Positions 46,874 through 54,181 of a DNA stretch of 64,000 bases are shown here, one piece after another. The notes below the pieces were generated by a model. The model was not told the DNA's origin, ran no database searches, and saw nothing but the letters and a program-made list of their open reading frames with translations. Positions within the stretch are counted from its first letter, which is position 1, and every line of letters begins with the position of its first letter. Made by a program: the position numbers and the translations under genes. The stretch lies in contig NZ_CAMZCS010000007.1 in the NCBI RefSeq assembly GCF_947305105.1, positions 1-64,000 of the forward strand, in the 5' to 3' direction. The DNA is from an uncultured Fibrobacter sp. (GTDB taxonomy: Bacteria; Fibrobacterota; Fibrobacteria; Fibrobacterales; Fibrobacteraceae).

Positions 46874-46898
46874 CATGGTCCAGAGGACCTGGACCATG
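46874..46898. other. Perfect 10-bp inverted repeat of unknown role
   Basis: CATGGTCCAG, a 5-base loop AGGAC, CTGGACCATG. There is no T-run on either side, so it is not a standard terminator. It lies 90 bp past the stop of the flavin-binding gene and 78 bp from parS 1. Confidence 0.7.
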
Positions 46899-46988
46899 AT
46901 ACAGTTAATATAGTGTTTACAAATATATCCACATAGGCGGGATACTCTACGACCAATCGGAGCGGGTCAAGTCCGGCCGAACAAGCTC

Positions 46989-47387
46989 TTAAAACTTGAT
47001 GACGCGGGGTGCTTCCGTGAAACAATAGAACGTCGCGGTCGCATCCTTGAAGTACAGGACCTCGGTATTGTCATCATCGGGGGAGTACATCGACTTGAGC
47101 TCGGGGTAATTTTCGAGCATGTGGACCTTCGGCTCGCGGCGGTCGTCGCGGACGAGAGTGCCGGCCAGGCGCAACCACTTGGAGCCGGTCTTGTCCATGG
47201 CGCAGATTTCGACCTTGCCGTTTTTCTGGATCTGCTTGGAGCAGTCCTTGGACTTGCCGGTCTGGATGTAGAGCTTGCCCTCGAAAATTTCGATGGTGCC
47301 GAACGGGCGCACGCGCGGCTGGTCACCGTCGACCGTCGCGAGAAAATAAGCGCCGCAATCCTTGATGAAGTTCTTGATTTCTTCCAT
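46989..47387 (-). CDS. Pyridoxamine 5'-phosphate oxidase-like flavin-binding protein
   Basis: 132 residues of the PNPOx-like split-barrel family: YFLATVDGDQPRVRPFGTIEIFEGKLYIQTGKSKDCSKQI is the typical FMN-binding N-terminal half. Such small proteins reduce or bind flavin and F420-type substrates; they rarely act in B6 synthesis. AGGAG lies 7 bases before ATG. Monocistronic; repeat DNA lies upstream. Confidence 0.85.
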   Translation of the reverse strand: MEEIKNFIKDCGAYFLATVDGDQPRVRPFGTIEIFEGKLYIQTGKSKDCSKQIQKNGKVEICAMDKTGSKWLRLAGTLVRDDRREPKVHMLENYPELKSMYSPDDDNTEVLYFKDATATFYCFTEAPRVIKF

Positions 47388-47420
47388 GTGATTTCTCCTA
47401 TTAGTAATGATTAATGTATA

Positions 47421-47605
47421 GGCTCGGGGCTCGAGAATAGAGACTAGAGATAAGAGGCTAGAGACTAGTGAAAAGGATCACGCACTTCGTGCGTCAATAT
47501 AAGACGGCGAAGCCGTGATATTTTTCCCTAACCCCTAGATCCTAGCCTCTAAACCCTTATACCTCCTAACTGACGGAGATTGCTTCGCCTTCGGCTCGCA
47601 ATGAC
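47421..47605. repeat. Composite dispersed repeat, copy B (inverted relative to copy A)
   Basis: Aligns module by module with the reverse complement of 43-200: CTAG phrases, ACTAGTGAAAAGGATCACGC, ACGCACTTCGTGCGT hairpin, GACGGCGAAGCCGTGATA, CCCTAACCCCTAGATCCTA, and CGGAGATTGCTTC...CTCGCAATGA. The two copies lie 47 kb apart. Confidence 0.85.
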
Positions 47606-47731
47606 AAGCAAGGCGAATGCCACGCCAAAACGCTTGCGTTTCGGCATGGCTGAGCCGACGAGTCATGCGCCTGCGAATGACACACCCACTTCCTACCGTC
47701 TACTTCCTACTGTCTACTTCCTACTACTCCT
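47606..47731. repeat. Further repeat DNA and 14-bp tandem units
   Basis: After copy B, this region holds CGCCAAAACGCTTGCGTTTCGG-type short palindromes (47635-47650) and two full 14-bp units TTCCTAC(C/T)GTCTAC at 47690-47703 and 47704-47717, plus a partial copy. The macro-domain gene's stop codon (47709-47707) lies inside the second unit. Confidence 0.75.
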
Positions 47732-48213
47732 CTATAAATCCTCTCCATCTCTGTGCCGAAGCAGCAGAAGATGACTTTCTTGATTTTCTGTGCGGGAAAG
47801 TTCCGGACTGTCCTCACGGCAATCTCGGTAGCCTCCTCCCAGGGGTAGCCGTACACGCCGGTCGAGATGGCAGGGAAGGCGACCGTCTCGCAATCGTTCT
47901 CTTCGGCAAGGGCGAGGCAACTTTTGTAGCAAGATTCCAAAAGCGCAGGTTCGCCATGCTGCCCGTCCCGATAGACTGGTCCCGGAGTATGAATCACGAA
48001 CTTCGCCGGAAGCTTGAACCCCGGAGTAATTTTGGCCTTACCTGTCTCGCAACCGTTCAGGGGGATGCACGCCCTCAACAAATCAGGACCCGCCGCCCGG
48101 TGAATCGCACCGTCGACACCGCCGCCACCCAGCAGAGAACAATTCGCCGCATTCACGATGGCATCCACCGCAAGCTTCGTGATGTCTCCCTGGACAACTT
48201 CAATTTCTATCAT
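47707..48213 (-). CDS. Macro-domain protein (O-acetyl-ADP-ribose deacetylase type)
   Basis: 168 residues from the ATG at 48213, preceded by GGAGGTGTC. The macro-domain ADP-ribose site is complete: [34 protein letters not shown], then GPVYRDG and [14 protein letters not shown]. Similar to E. coli YmdB and TM-type MacroD hydrolases that remove ADP-ribose or deacetylate O-acetyl-ADP-ribose. Its last residues (VVGSRQ) and stop are encoded by the intergenic 14-bp repeat. No ADP-ribosyltransferase or sirtuin gene is adjacent. Confidence 0.92.
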   Translation of the reverse strand: MIEIEVVQGDITKLAVDAIVNAANCSLLGGGGVDGAIHRAAGPDLLRACIPLNGCETGKAKITPGFKLPAKFVIHTPGPVYRDGQHGEPALLESCYKSCLALAEENDCETVAFPAISTGVYGYPWEEATEIAVRTVRNFPAQKIKKVIFCCFGTEMERIYRGVVGSRQ

Positions 48214-48264
48214 GACACCTCCATTAGACCCAAATTCCCAACCCGGTAGTAAATATATCAATAA

Positions 48265-48280
48265 AGTTTCACGTGAAACA
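48265..48280. promoter_or_regulatory. parS site 2
   Basis: AGTTTCACGTGAAACA, between the macro-domain and thioesterase genes. Confidence 0.93.
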
Positions 48281-48301
48281 TGATAGTGTTCGACAATCCA
48301 C

Positions 48302-49093
48302 CTACGGTTTGAATTGTTCAAGACGCAATGCCAGAGGCATCCCCTCGATAGGTTCACGCGAGGCCCTCTTCTCGAATTCCAAGATTACCTGGCAGACTGG
48401 GGAACCATCCCTTTCCAGACTGTAGCCGAAACAGTTATCTTCCAGTCCGTATTCATGACACTTCAAAACATCCCCGACAAAACATTCCTGCATGAACTTC
48501 ACCCGGATTCTCCGTACGGCATCTTCGAAACCGGAACTCTCCATATGGCAGGCCACTGCCAAATCCAGGTACGTCCTGTTGTTCATGTGGTGGTTAAAGT
48601 CGATATCGTTCATGCCCACACGATGCTCGAGTGTGTTCATCAATTTTTCAGATGCCTGCCATTCGAACTTCCGATGTTCTCCGACGGCAAGTTCCTCGAT
48701 GATGTCAACCTTACCGTCAAGGATCCGGGTATCGGCAGGGCGCTTTCTGTTCTTGTCCAAGACAATCCAGCAACAATTCCCCCTGGCAAAAACCCGGCCA
48801 CCGTAACTCATGGTGAAGTCGCAATAAATCTTTATCCTGGACTTTTCCGAAATCCAAAGTTCAACATCAAAGCGTTCGGACCATGGGGGGAGTTCTCCAT
48901 CTATCCGCATATCAATTTCGGAAATGACCCAGTACAAACCCTGAGCCCGAATATCGAAAGCAGCAAGAAATCGACTACCCAGGTAACGGGCGAAACTGTC
49001 CTCGTAATATGCCAAAGCGGCCATCGGCAACATCCGGTAATCTAGGTCCATATCGCGACCGGCCACCATATAGCTATGTGAAAACTTCTGCAT
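48302..49093 (-). CDS. Acyl-ACP thioesterase
   Basis: 263 residues from the ATG at 49093 (CAGGATATTTTT before it). Double-hotdog protein of the bacterial acyl-ACP thioesterase family: the second hotdog holds [18 protein letters not shown], matching the Asn/His of FatA/FatB enzymes (DxNxHVNN), and [13 protein letters not shown] sits in the first. Predicted to release free fatty acids from acyl-ACP. ATGs further upstream (49120, 49135, 49144) lack binding sites. Confidence 0.85.
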   Translation of the reverse strand: MQKFSHSYMVAGRDMDLDYRMLPMAALAYYEDSFARYLGSRFLAAFDIRAQGLYWVISEIDMRIDGELPPWSERFDVELWISEKSRIKIYCDFTMSYGGRVFARGNCCWIVLDKNRKRPADTRILDGKVDIIEELAVGEHRKFEWQASEKLMNTLEHRVGMNDIDFNHHMNNRTYLDLAVACHMESSGFEDAVRRIRVKFMQECFVGDVLKCHEYGLEDNCFGYSLERDGSPVCQVILEFEKRASREPIEGMPLALRLEQFKP

Positions 49094-49162
49094 AAAAATA
49101 TCCTGCCCATAATTTAACATTTTTTTTGAGGACATAACAAACAAATTATCTATATTGAGGGT

Positions 49163-49480
49163 ATGAAATATCGTATTTTCATACCTATTATATTACTTGC
49201 TTTTGAATTGCCATTTGCGCAACTCGTGCCCCAGAAATCAGAAAACTCTTCCGTAAAAATTGACCGTGCCCTGATATTCAAGGTGGATTACACAGACGAG
49301 GCCATAGCAGCGGATTCCATTTCAAAAAAATCCAACCCGCCCTTGAACGAAACGAAGAAAAAGGAAGACCCCCTGGTTCATTCAATGATCGAAACCGGAG
49401 CCTGCATCACGGTAGCTACGCTCTTAGGAATATTCAACAACAACATCCCCGTTGGGTGCATACCGCTACCCAGTCCTTAG
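49163..49480 (+). CDS. Small exported protein of unknown function
   Basis: 105 residues: signal peptide (MKYRIFIPIILLAFELPFAQ), a hydrophilic middle with KSENSSVKIDRALIFKVDYTDEA, and a hydrophobic stretch near the C-terminus (ITVATLLGIFNNNIPVGCI). Not recognised. It is divergent from the thioesterase gene (69 bp). Confidence 0.5.
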   Translation: MKYRIFIPIILLAFELPFAQLVPQKSENSSVKIDRALIFKVDYTDEAIAADSISKKSNPPLNETKKKEDPLVHSMIETGACITVATLLGIFNNNIPVGCIPLPSP

Positions 49481-49531
49481 CTCTAGTCGGCACCTTGCTC
49501 ACTGAAAAAAGTGAATTAATGTTGAAAGTTT

Positions 49532-49921
49532 ATGAGAATCGAACACGTAGCCATCTGGGTCAATGACATTGACAAGGTCTGCGAGTTCTACCGGAAGTAT
49601 TTCGGCGGGACCATTCATCAAGTTTATCACAATCCGGCAAAACAATTCACGAGCCGGTTCGTCACCTTCGAAGGTGGAGCACGCTTGGAAATCATGCACC
49701 GCCCCGACATAACTCCAACGTTTCACGTGGAACATTCGGAACATCTCGGTTTTGCCCATCTTTGCTTTTCCGTCGGATCCAAAGAAGATGTGGACCGACT
49801 CACCCGGCAAATGTCCAAAGAAGGAATCCAGGTCGTGGGGCAACCCCGGACTACCGGCGATGGATATTACGAAAGTGTCGTCCTGGACCCCGAAGGCAAT
49901 CGGGTAGAGATTACAATTTAA
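49532..49921 (+). CDS. Glyoxalase/VOC-superfamily protein
   Basis: 129 residues with two beta-alpha-beta-beta-beta repeats: RIEHVAIWVNDIDKVCEFYRKYFGG, ARLEIMHRP, GFAHLCFSV and ESVVLDPEGNRVEIT, with His and Glu metal ligands of the VOC fold. Length and motifs fit a lactoylglutathione-lyase-like or methylmalonyl-CoA-epimerase-like protein; the substrate is unknown. The codons for TFHVEH are a parS-type site. A paralogous secreted-protein gene starts 14 bp after its stop. Confidence 0.85.
   Translation: MRIEHVAIWVNDIDKVCEFYRKYFGGTIHQVYHNPAKQFTSRFVTFEGGARLEIMHRPDITPTFHVEHSEHLGFAHLCFSVGSKEDVDRLTRQMSKEGIQVVGQPRTTGDGYYESVVLDPEGNRVEITI
49719..49734. promoter_or_regulatory. parS site 3, inside the VOC gene
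   Basis: CGTTTCACGTGGAACA, one change from the perfect palindrome, read in frame as TFHVEH. Confidence 0.85.
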
Positions 49922-49935
49922 TTTTAAAGTAGGGA

Positions 49936-50649
49936 GTGTTTCACGTGAAACCTTTTTTCATTATCGCGCTTGTTGCGATGAACGTTCACGCGGTCGATTG
50001 TATCCGGATGACATTTGACTACCTTGCCTCGGAATATATGACGGAGAATCTGAACATGTATATACTTCCCGGCAAACTGAAACCGGACAGTCTCCACCAG
50101 CAGCAGAAATCCCTAGTCAGCACCATCAAGTACCACTGGACCCAAAACCGATTGGACAGCATGACCATCTCCCACACCTGCCAGGATGATGTACATAAGG
50201 GGACCATGAAGGTCAACTGGAAAATTGATTCCACCAAGGTCGGCAAGCTCATGAAATACGACTGGATTTTCCCGGACAAGAGTGACAACTTCACGGTTTT
50301 CCGCGGGAAGGATTCCGTCGCCATCGTCATTGACAAAGAACAGACCCACTCCTTCTACATCAAGAACGACACCATCCACGAAGTCAACGATTGGCTCCCC
50401 AGACATTGGATTATCACTCGGGACCCTGCCAACGAGAGCAAGTGTTACAGGAAGAACAGAGTGAAAAATCTGTTGGATGATAAAAGCTATCCCGAGAGGG
50501 GCAATAATCTCCACTTCACTTACGAATACAAAAAAAGGGGTAATTTCATTGTCCAAGAAATAATGAATCACGACGAGATGGTATTCGTTAAAATACCTGG
50601 TCCTTGCGAAGGAGGCAAGGAGCACACCACCATATTTTTCAAACAATAA
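49936..50649 (+). CDS. Secreted protein, paralogue 1 of three
   Basis: 237 residues from a GTG at 49936 or 229 from the internal GTG at 49945. The signal peptide is PFFIIALVAMNVHAVD, then a Cys soon after. The family pattern is D-C-x-x-T-x-(F/D), with (Y/W)x(T/G)xxLDS and IxKNDTI(H). A parS overlaps the start codons. It lacks the GRP-type tail of paralogues 2 and 3. Not recognised in any named family. Confidence 0.65.
   Translation: MFHVKPFFIIALVAMNVHAVDCIRMTFDYLASEYMTENLNMYILPGKLKPDSLHQQQKSLVSTIKYHWTQNRLDSMTISHTCQDDVHKGTMKVNWKIDSTKVGKLMKYDWIFPDKSDNFTVFRGKDSVAIVIDKEQTHSFYIKNDTIHEVNDWLPRHWIITRDPANESKCYRKNRVKNLLDDKSYPERGNNLHFTYEYKKRGNFIVQEIMNHDEMVFVKIPGPCEGGKEHTTIFFKQ
49937..49952. promoter_or_regulatory. 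parS site 4, overlapping a start codon
   Basis: TGTTTCACGTGAAACC; the GTG start codons at 49936 and 49945 of the secreted protein fall within or at the edge of the site. Confidence 0.93.
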
Positions 50650-50701
50650 ATATTGTTGGGCCCCTTCGGAGCCAACATGAAACTTTATTATATTTCCGAC
50701 C

Positions 50702-51481
50702 ATGAAAAAACTCATCCTTACTTTTGCACTAGCATTATTCTCCCAGTCCTTTGCCGACTGCATCCATACAGTTTTTGAATATGAACAGGCGACAATCGCT
50801 GGTTACGACAAGAGCTTTGACGGCCTACTATTTGACAGTATGTATGTAGACAAAGGCACTGCCAACACCAGGGGGAACTCCATCTATATCCTGAAATACT
50901 ATTGGACCGGCGATAAAGTCGACAGCGCCTACGAAGCAAATCTCCGCAACGGGGAATGGCAATACAAGACTACCGTAAATCCTGACTCGGTAGTTTTCAA
51001 TGTTGACCATGTAGAAAATAATTGGTCAATTATAGGATCGGCAAACGGAGTGAGCGACACAATAAGTATCTACTTTGACGGGGACTCCTTGGCCATTACC
51101 AGCACTGACGAAGACGGTAAATACACTAATATATATGTCATGAGAAACGACACTCTCTTCAGGCGTTCTGAAAACGAAATTATCGTCAACGACGAGAAAG
51201 ATACCAACACCTGCTATGTGAAGGATGGTCGCGACGACTACGTGACCACCTGGTACCGCTACGATACCGAAGTTAAAAATGACAGGGTCATTGTGAGCAA
51301 GACTTATATCGAAGATGGACTAGACAACAAGGTGATGACTTACTTCATGTTCCGTCGCAAAGGTGGAACCACTGCAATCCACCGCAATATCCGCCCGGCA
51401 ATCATTCTCGAAAAATCGAAACAATTCGACCTCCTCGGCCGCCCGGCCAAAAGCGAACATATTATAAAAGTGAATCACTAA
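50702..51481 (+). CDS. Secreted protein, paralogue 2, with conserved GRP-type tail
   Basis: 259 residues. Signal peptide MKKLILTFALALFSQSFADC, then a Cys at the mature start as in the neighbours. Body is beta-rich and hydrophilic, sharing the D-S-M/L-Y-x-D, ILKYYWTGDKVDSA and Y(I)M/V-N-D-T-L/I pattern. The C-terminus KSKQFDLLGRPAKSEHIIKV matches paralogue 3. A strong terminator follows its stop. Function unknown. Confidence 0.7.
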   Translation: MKKLILTFALALFSQSFADCIHTVFEYEQATIAGYDKSFDGLLFDSMYVDKGTANTRGNSIYILKYYWTGDKVDSAYEANLRNGEWQYKTTVNPDSVVFNVDHVENNWSIIGSANGVSDTISIYFDGDSLAITSTDEDGKYTNIYVMRNDTLFRRSENEIIVNDEKDTNTCYVKDGRDDYVTTWYRYDTEVKNDRVIVSKTYIEDGLDNKVMTYFMFRRKGGTTAIHRNIRPAIILEKSKQFDLLGRPAKSEHIIKVNH

Positions 51482-51492
51482 AGCTTAACAAG

Positions 51493-51518
51493 AGTCTCCT
51501 CTGAAGGAGACTTTTTTT
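51493..51518 (+). terminator. Rho-independent terminator after paralogue 2
   Basis: AGTCTCCT, a 4-base loop, AGGAGACT, then TTTTTTT. Confidence 0.92.
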
Positions 51519-51543
51519 CATATACATTATTATATTTCCTGAT

Positions 51544-52335
51544 ATGAGAAGAATACTAATTATACTAGGATTAATGGCATTGAATTCATTTGCTTTCGAT
51601 TGCCTGCGGACTACATTTGACCTTTACGTCGCAAGTCAATACGACATGTACGAGAAGGATTACGAAGGATACATCCTCGATAGCCTTTATACTGACCAAG
51701 GCGAAGGGCAATCCTTATCCATTAAATATTACAGGACCGGCAACTATCTGGATAGTGCCGTAGAATATAAAACCACTCCAGATACTACTACGCAGCGCGT
51801 GATTGTCTACAACGAAACCGTAAAAGTCGATAAAGAAGAAAACTCCAAGACTGTCCATTTATATAAAGACGGGGAAGAATATCAAAAGATGGAATTCTAT
51901 TTCAAAGACGATTCTCTATATTACAGAACATTAAATATTCAAGGCAAAATAGAAAACCTGTATGAAGAATATTCGTTCTACATCGTCAACGACACCATCT
52001 TCGAAAACGACGGAAGTCCTATAACTGTCCATGATCCCGAAAATGAAAACAGATGTTCCGTCAACCACCAAATGCAAGCGGCAACCCCCTGGACAACCTT
52101 GATGACCTACGAATACGAAACAAGGGGAGATACTCTTATCCAAACAAAGCGTAATCCTGCGAATAATCAAAGCGTCGACGGTACTAAAGAATTCTATGTT
52201 CCGGTTGTCCTGCAGCAAACCACACCCATTGTCCCTAGAAAAATTTACCCCGTTGCGGACTGGAAAAAATCCAAGCCATTCGACATCCTCGGCCGCCCCA
52301 CCAAGAGCAAACATATTATAAAAGTGAACCGATAA
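51544..52335 (+). CDS. Secreted protein, paralogue 3, with conserved GRP-type tail
   Basis: 263 residues. Signal peptide MRRILIILGLMALNSFAFDC, the same Cys position, SIKYYRTGNYLDSAVEY as the counterpart of paralogue 2, FYIVNDTIF, and a C-terminus KSKPFDILGRPTKSKHIIKV. Ends in Asn-Arg. Probable envelope or secreted protein. parS site 5 starts one base after its stop codon. Function unknown. Confidence 0.7.
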   Translation: MRRILIILGLMALNSFAFDCLRTTFDLYVASQYDMYEKDYEGYILDSLYTDQGEGQSLSIKYYRTGNYLDSAVEYKTTPDTTTQRVIVYNETVKVDKEENSKTVHLYKDGEEYQKMEFYFKDDSLYYRTLNIQGKIENLYEEYSFYIVNDTIFENDGSPITVHDPENENRCSVNHQMQAATPWTTLMTYEYETRGDTLIQTKRNPANNQSVDGTKEFYVPVVLQQTTPIVPRKIYPVADWKKSKPFDILGRPTKSKHIIKVNR

Positions 52336-52351
52336 AGTTTCACGTGAAACA
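52336..52351. promoter_or_regulatory. parS site 5
   Basis: AGTTTCACGTGAAACA, directly after the stop of paralogue 3. Confidence 0.93.
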
Positions 52352-52537
52352 CAGTTGGGCCTATTTTTCAATGTCGGCGGTGTTGATAGATGAATCACAA
52401 GATTCAACATTTTCTCAACATTTACTAAAATATTATCCACAAATATTTTTAAAATTTTCGGTCTGCCGGATTTCCGGCGGCCTTTTTGTTAGTAAGATAT
52501 TCTAAATTAGGAAACGTTACGTCAGATATCCACAAGA
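52352..52537. other. Intergenic region with DnaA box between parS sites 5 and 6
   Basis: AT-rich DNA with an exact DnaA box TTATCCACA (52433-52441), an ATATCCACA (52526-52534), and a GCCGGA/TCCGGC hairpin followed by CCTTTTTG (52465-52487), which can terminate the upstream gene. No gene is seen. Confidence 0.6.
52465..52488 (+). terminator. Probable terminator after paralogue 3
   Basis: GCCGGA, a 2-base loop and TCCGGC, followed within 4 bases by a T-run. It is 130 bp past the stop, so the transcript would cover parS 5 and the DnaA box. Confidence 0.6.
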
Positions 52538-52553
52538 CGTTTCACGTGGAACA
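52538..52553. promoter_or_regulatory. parS site 6, upstream of rsmG
   Basis: CGTTTCACGTGGAACA; the same one-base variant as site 3. The rsmG ATG is 6 bp downstream. Confidence 0.85.
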
Positions 52554-52559
52554 TACTTA

Positions 52560-53336
52560 ATGAGACCATCGGAAGATACCAGGCAACAGGAAATATTCTG
52601 TCAATTTTTGTCAGAGAAAGGTGTGCAGCTGTCCAAGGAGACGACTGAGCGACTCTACCTGTATGCCGATTTGGTAGTAGAGACCAAGCAGTTCGGCAAC
52701 CTGATTTCGCCAAAGGATTCCGAAAAAATCCTCAGCCGCCACATCGCCGACTCGCTGCTTCCCTATATATATATAGACGAAAGACGAAAGACGAAAGACG
52801 AAAGAGGCGAGTGCAATGAAACCGTCCACGAGTTCATTGCCAAGCCGAACAGTCTTGGCGCAAGGCGCAAAGACGAAGGAACTAAGGAATCTCTTTCGTC
52901 TATCGTCTACCAGCGAAGCGATCTTTCGTCTAAAACCTGGGCTGATATGGGTGCGGGTGCGGGTTGTCCGGTTTTCCCGCTCGCCATCGTGATGCCTGAA
53001 ATCCAGTTTTATGCGGTCGAGCCCCGCAACATGCGCGTGCAGTTCATGAACTACGCCAAGGAAAAGCTCCAACTCCAGAACCTGACTGTCGTGGGCAAGC
53101 GCTTCGAGACTTCCGGCCTTTCGGACTTGGACTTTATCAGCTGCCGCGCCCTCTCGACTTTCGAAAACGACTGGGAACGTGCCCAACCCGGACTCAAGAA
53201 GGGCGGGATGTTCCTCACTCTAAAAAGTTTCAACAATATCGTTCACTTGGAAAACGACCCGGCGGTACACATATATAAATATGCTCTGCCCCAGGAAGAA
53301 CAAGTTTACGCCTTAGTCACTCGAGGTAACGAATGA
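52560..53336 (+). CDS. rsmG: 16S rRNA m7G527 methyltransferase RsmG with repeat insertion
   Basis: SAM-dependent methyltransferase acting on the 530 loop of 16S rRNA. 258 residues versus about 210-240 usual. Landmarks: TKQFGNLISPKDSEKILSRHIADSL, the SAM loop ADMGAGAGCPVFPLAIVMPE, RMRVQFMN-like and ISCRALSTFE. Between HIADSLLPY and TWADMGAG lies an extra stretch of about 55 residues (72-125), rich in Arg/Lys/Glu, encoded by repeat DNA (7-bp tandem units and their inverse). No Shine-Dalgarno precedes the ATG. The stop overlaps the parA start (ATGA). Confidence 0.93.
   Translation: MRPSEDTRQQEIFCQFLSEKGVQLSKETTERLYLYADLVVETKQFGNLISPKDSEKILSRHIADSLLPYIYIDERRKTKDERGECNETVHEFIAKPNSLGARRKDEGTKESLSSIVYQRSDLSSKTWADMGAGAGCPVFPLAIVMPEIQFYAVEPRNMRVQFMNYAKEKLQLQNLTVVGKRFETSGLSDLDFISCRALSTFENDWERAQPGLKKGGMFLTLKSFNNIVHLENDPAVHIYKYALPQEEQVYALVTRGNE
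52775..52932. repeat. Repeat element inserted in frame in rsmG
   Basis: Four tandem AGACGAA units (52775-52802) at the left; TCTTTCGTCT at 52892-52901 and 52922-52931 at the right, the inverse of AGACGAAAGA. Together they can fold into a long hairpin. The middle includes GGCGCAAGGCGC-type and AAGACGAAGGAA phrases. Confidence 0.85.
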
Positions 53337-54118
53337 GTAAAGTAATAGCAATCTGTAACCAGAAGGGCGGCGTGGGCAAGACCACGACGGCCGTGAACCT
53401 GGCCGCAAGTTTTGCCGCTCTCGAAAAGAAGACACTCCTTATCGACATGGACCCGCAGGGCAACGCTTCCCAGGGTCTCGGTTTCAACGAGGCGCAGGAC
53501 GAAGATATCCACGAAGTCCTCAACTTGGCCGGTAACCCCGACAACCTCAGCTACGAAACCATCAAGCCGGCAATTCTCGACACGCCTCTAGATTTCCTGA
53601 AGCTCATCCCGTCTGGCCCGGACTTGGCCGTGATGGAAATCGAGCTCGTGAACGCCATGAGCCGCGAACGCCGTCTCGAAAGAGTTATCAACATCCTCAA
53701 GCAGGCATTCGAGTTCATCATCATCGACGCACCCCCGAGCCTGAACCTTCTCACGCTCAACGTGCTGACCGCCGCCACGAGCGTGCTCATCCCGGTGCAG
53801 TGCGAATACTACGCCCTGCAGGGTATGACCGAACTTTTCAAGACAATCCGCGAAGTGCAGAAAAACCTGAACAGCGATCTCAAAATCGAAGGTACGCTGC
53901 TCACCATGTACGACGCCCGCCTGAGTCTCTGCAAGCAGGTCGCCGAAGAAGTCCGCGAGAACCTTTCCGATACGGTGTTCCAGTCGGTCATCCCGCGCAA
54001 CGTCAAGTTGAGCGAAGCTCCGTCTCACGGGAAGCCGGTCATCTTGTACGACGTGCAGAGCAGCGGCTCGCAGGCCTACATGAAACTCGCCGAAGAAATC
54101 CTGAACAAGGAAAAATAA
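53333..54118 (+). CDS. parA: Chromosome-partition ATPase ParA (Soj)
   Basis: 261-residue deviant Walker ATPase that drives chromosome segregation with ParB. Deviant Walker A KGGVGKTT at 11-18 with the signature lysine, DMDPQGNASQGLG, IIIDAPPSLNLLTLN and the conserved QCEYYALQGMTEL. Short, without an N-terminal HTH, as in chromosomal Soj proteins. Overlaps rsmG by 4 bp. Confidence 0.97.
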   Translation: MSKVIAICNQKGGVGKTTTAVNLAASFAALEKKTLLIDMDPQGNASQGLGFNEAQDEDIHEVLNLAGNPDNLSYETIKPAILDTPLDFLKLIPSGPDLAVMEIELVNAMSRERRLERVINILKQAFEFIIIDAPPSLNLLTLNVLTAATSVLIPVQCEYYALQGMTELFKTIREVQKNLNSDLKIEGTLLTMYDARLSLCKQVAEEVRENLSDTVFQSVIPRNVKLSEAPSHGKPVILYDVQSSGSQAYMKLAEEILNKEK

Positions 54119-54181
54119 AATATACCATCGGTATTACATACGCAGGAACCAGAAATTATATATTAATCAAGGATTTCAAAA

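Larger units (their letters stand above)
46461..46988. other. 528-bp AT-rich intergenic region with parS and DnaA-box-like sites
   Basis: No gene is visible. It holds one parS (46781-46796), ATATCCACA near-consensus DnaA boxes at 46671-46679 and 46925-46933, CTATCCACT near 46860, and a 10-bp perfect inverted repeat at 46874-46898. The left half is very AT-rich. This is the largest gene-free gap in the window, and with the other parS sites it suggests proximity to the replication origin. Confidence 0.55.

Noticed and set aside
52775-52932. Insert in rsmG considered as an intron or mobile gene
   Set aside because: It contains no coding content of its own, keeps the frame, and is made of short tandem and inverted repeats.
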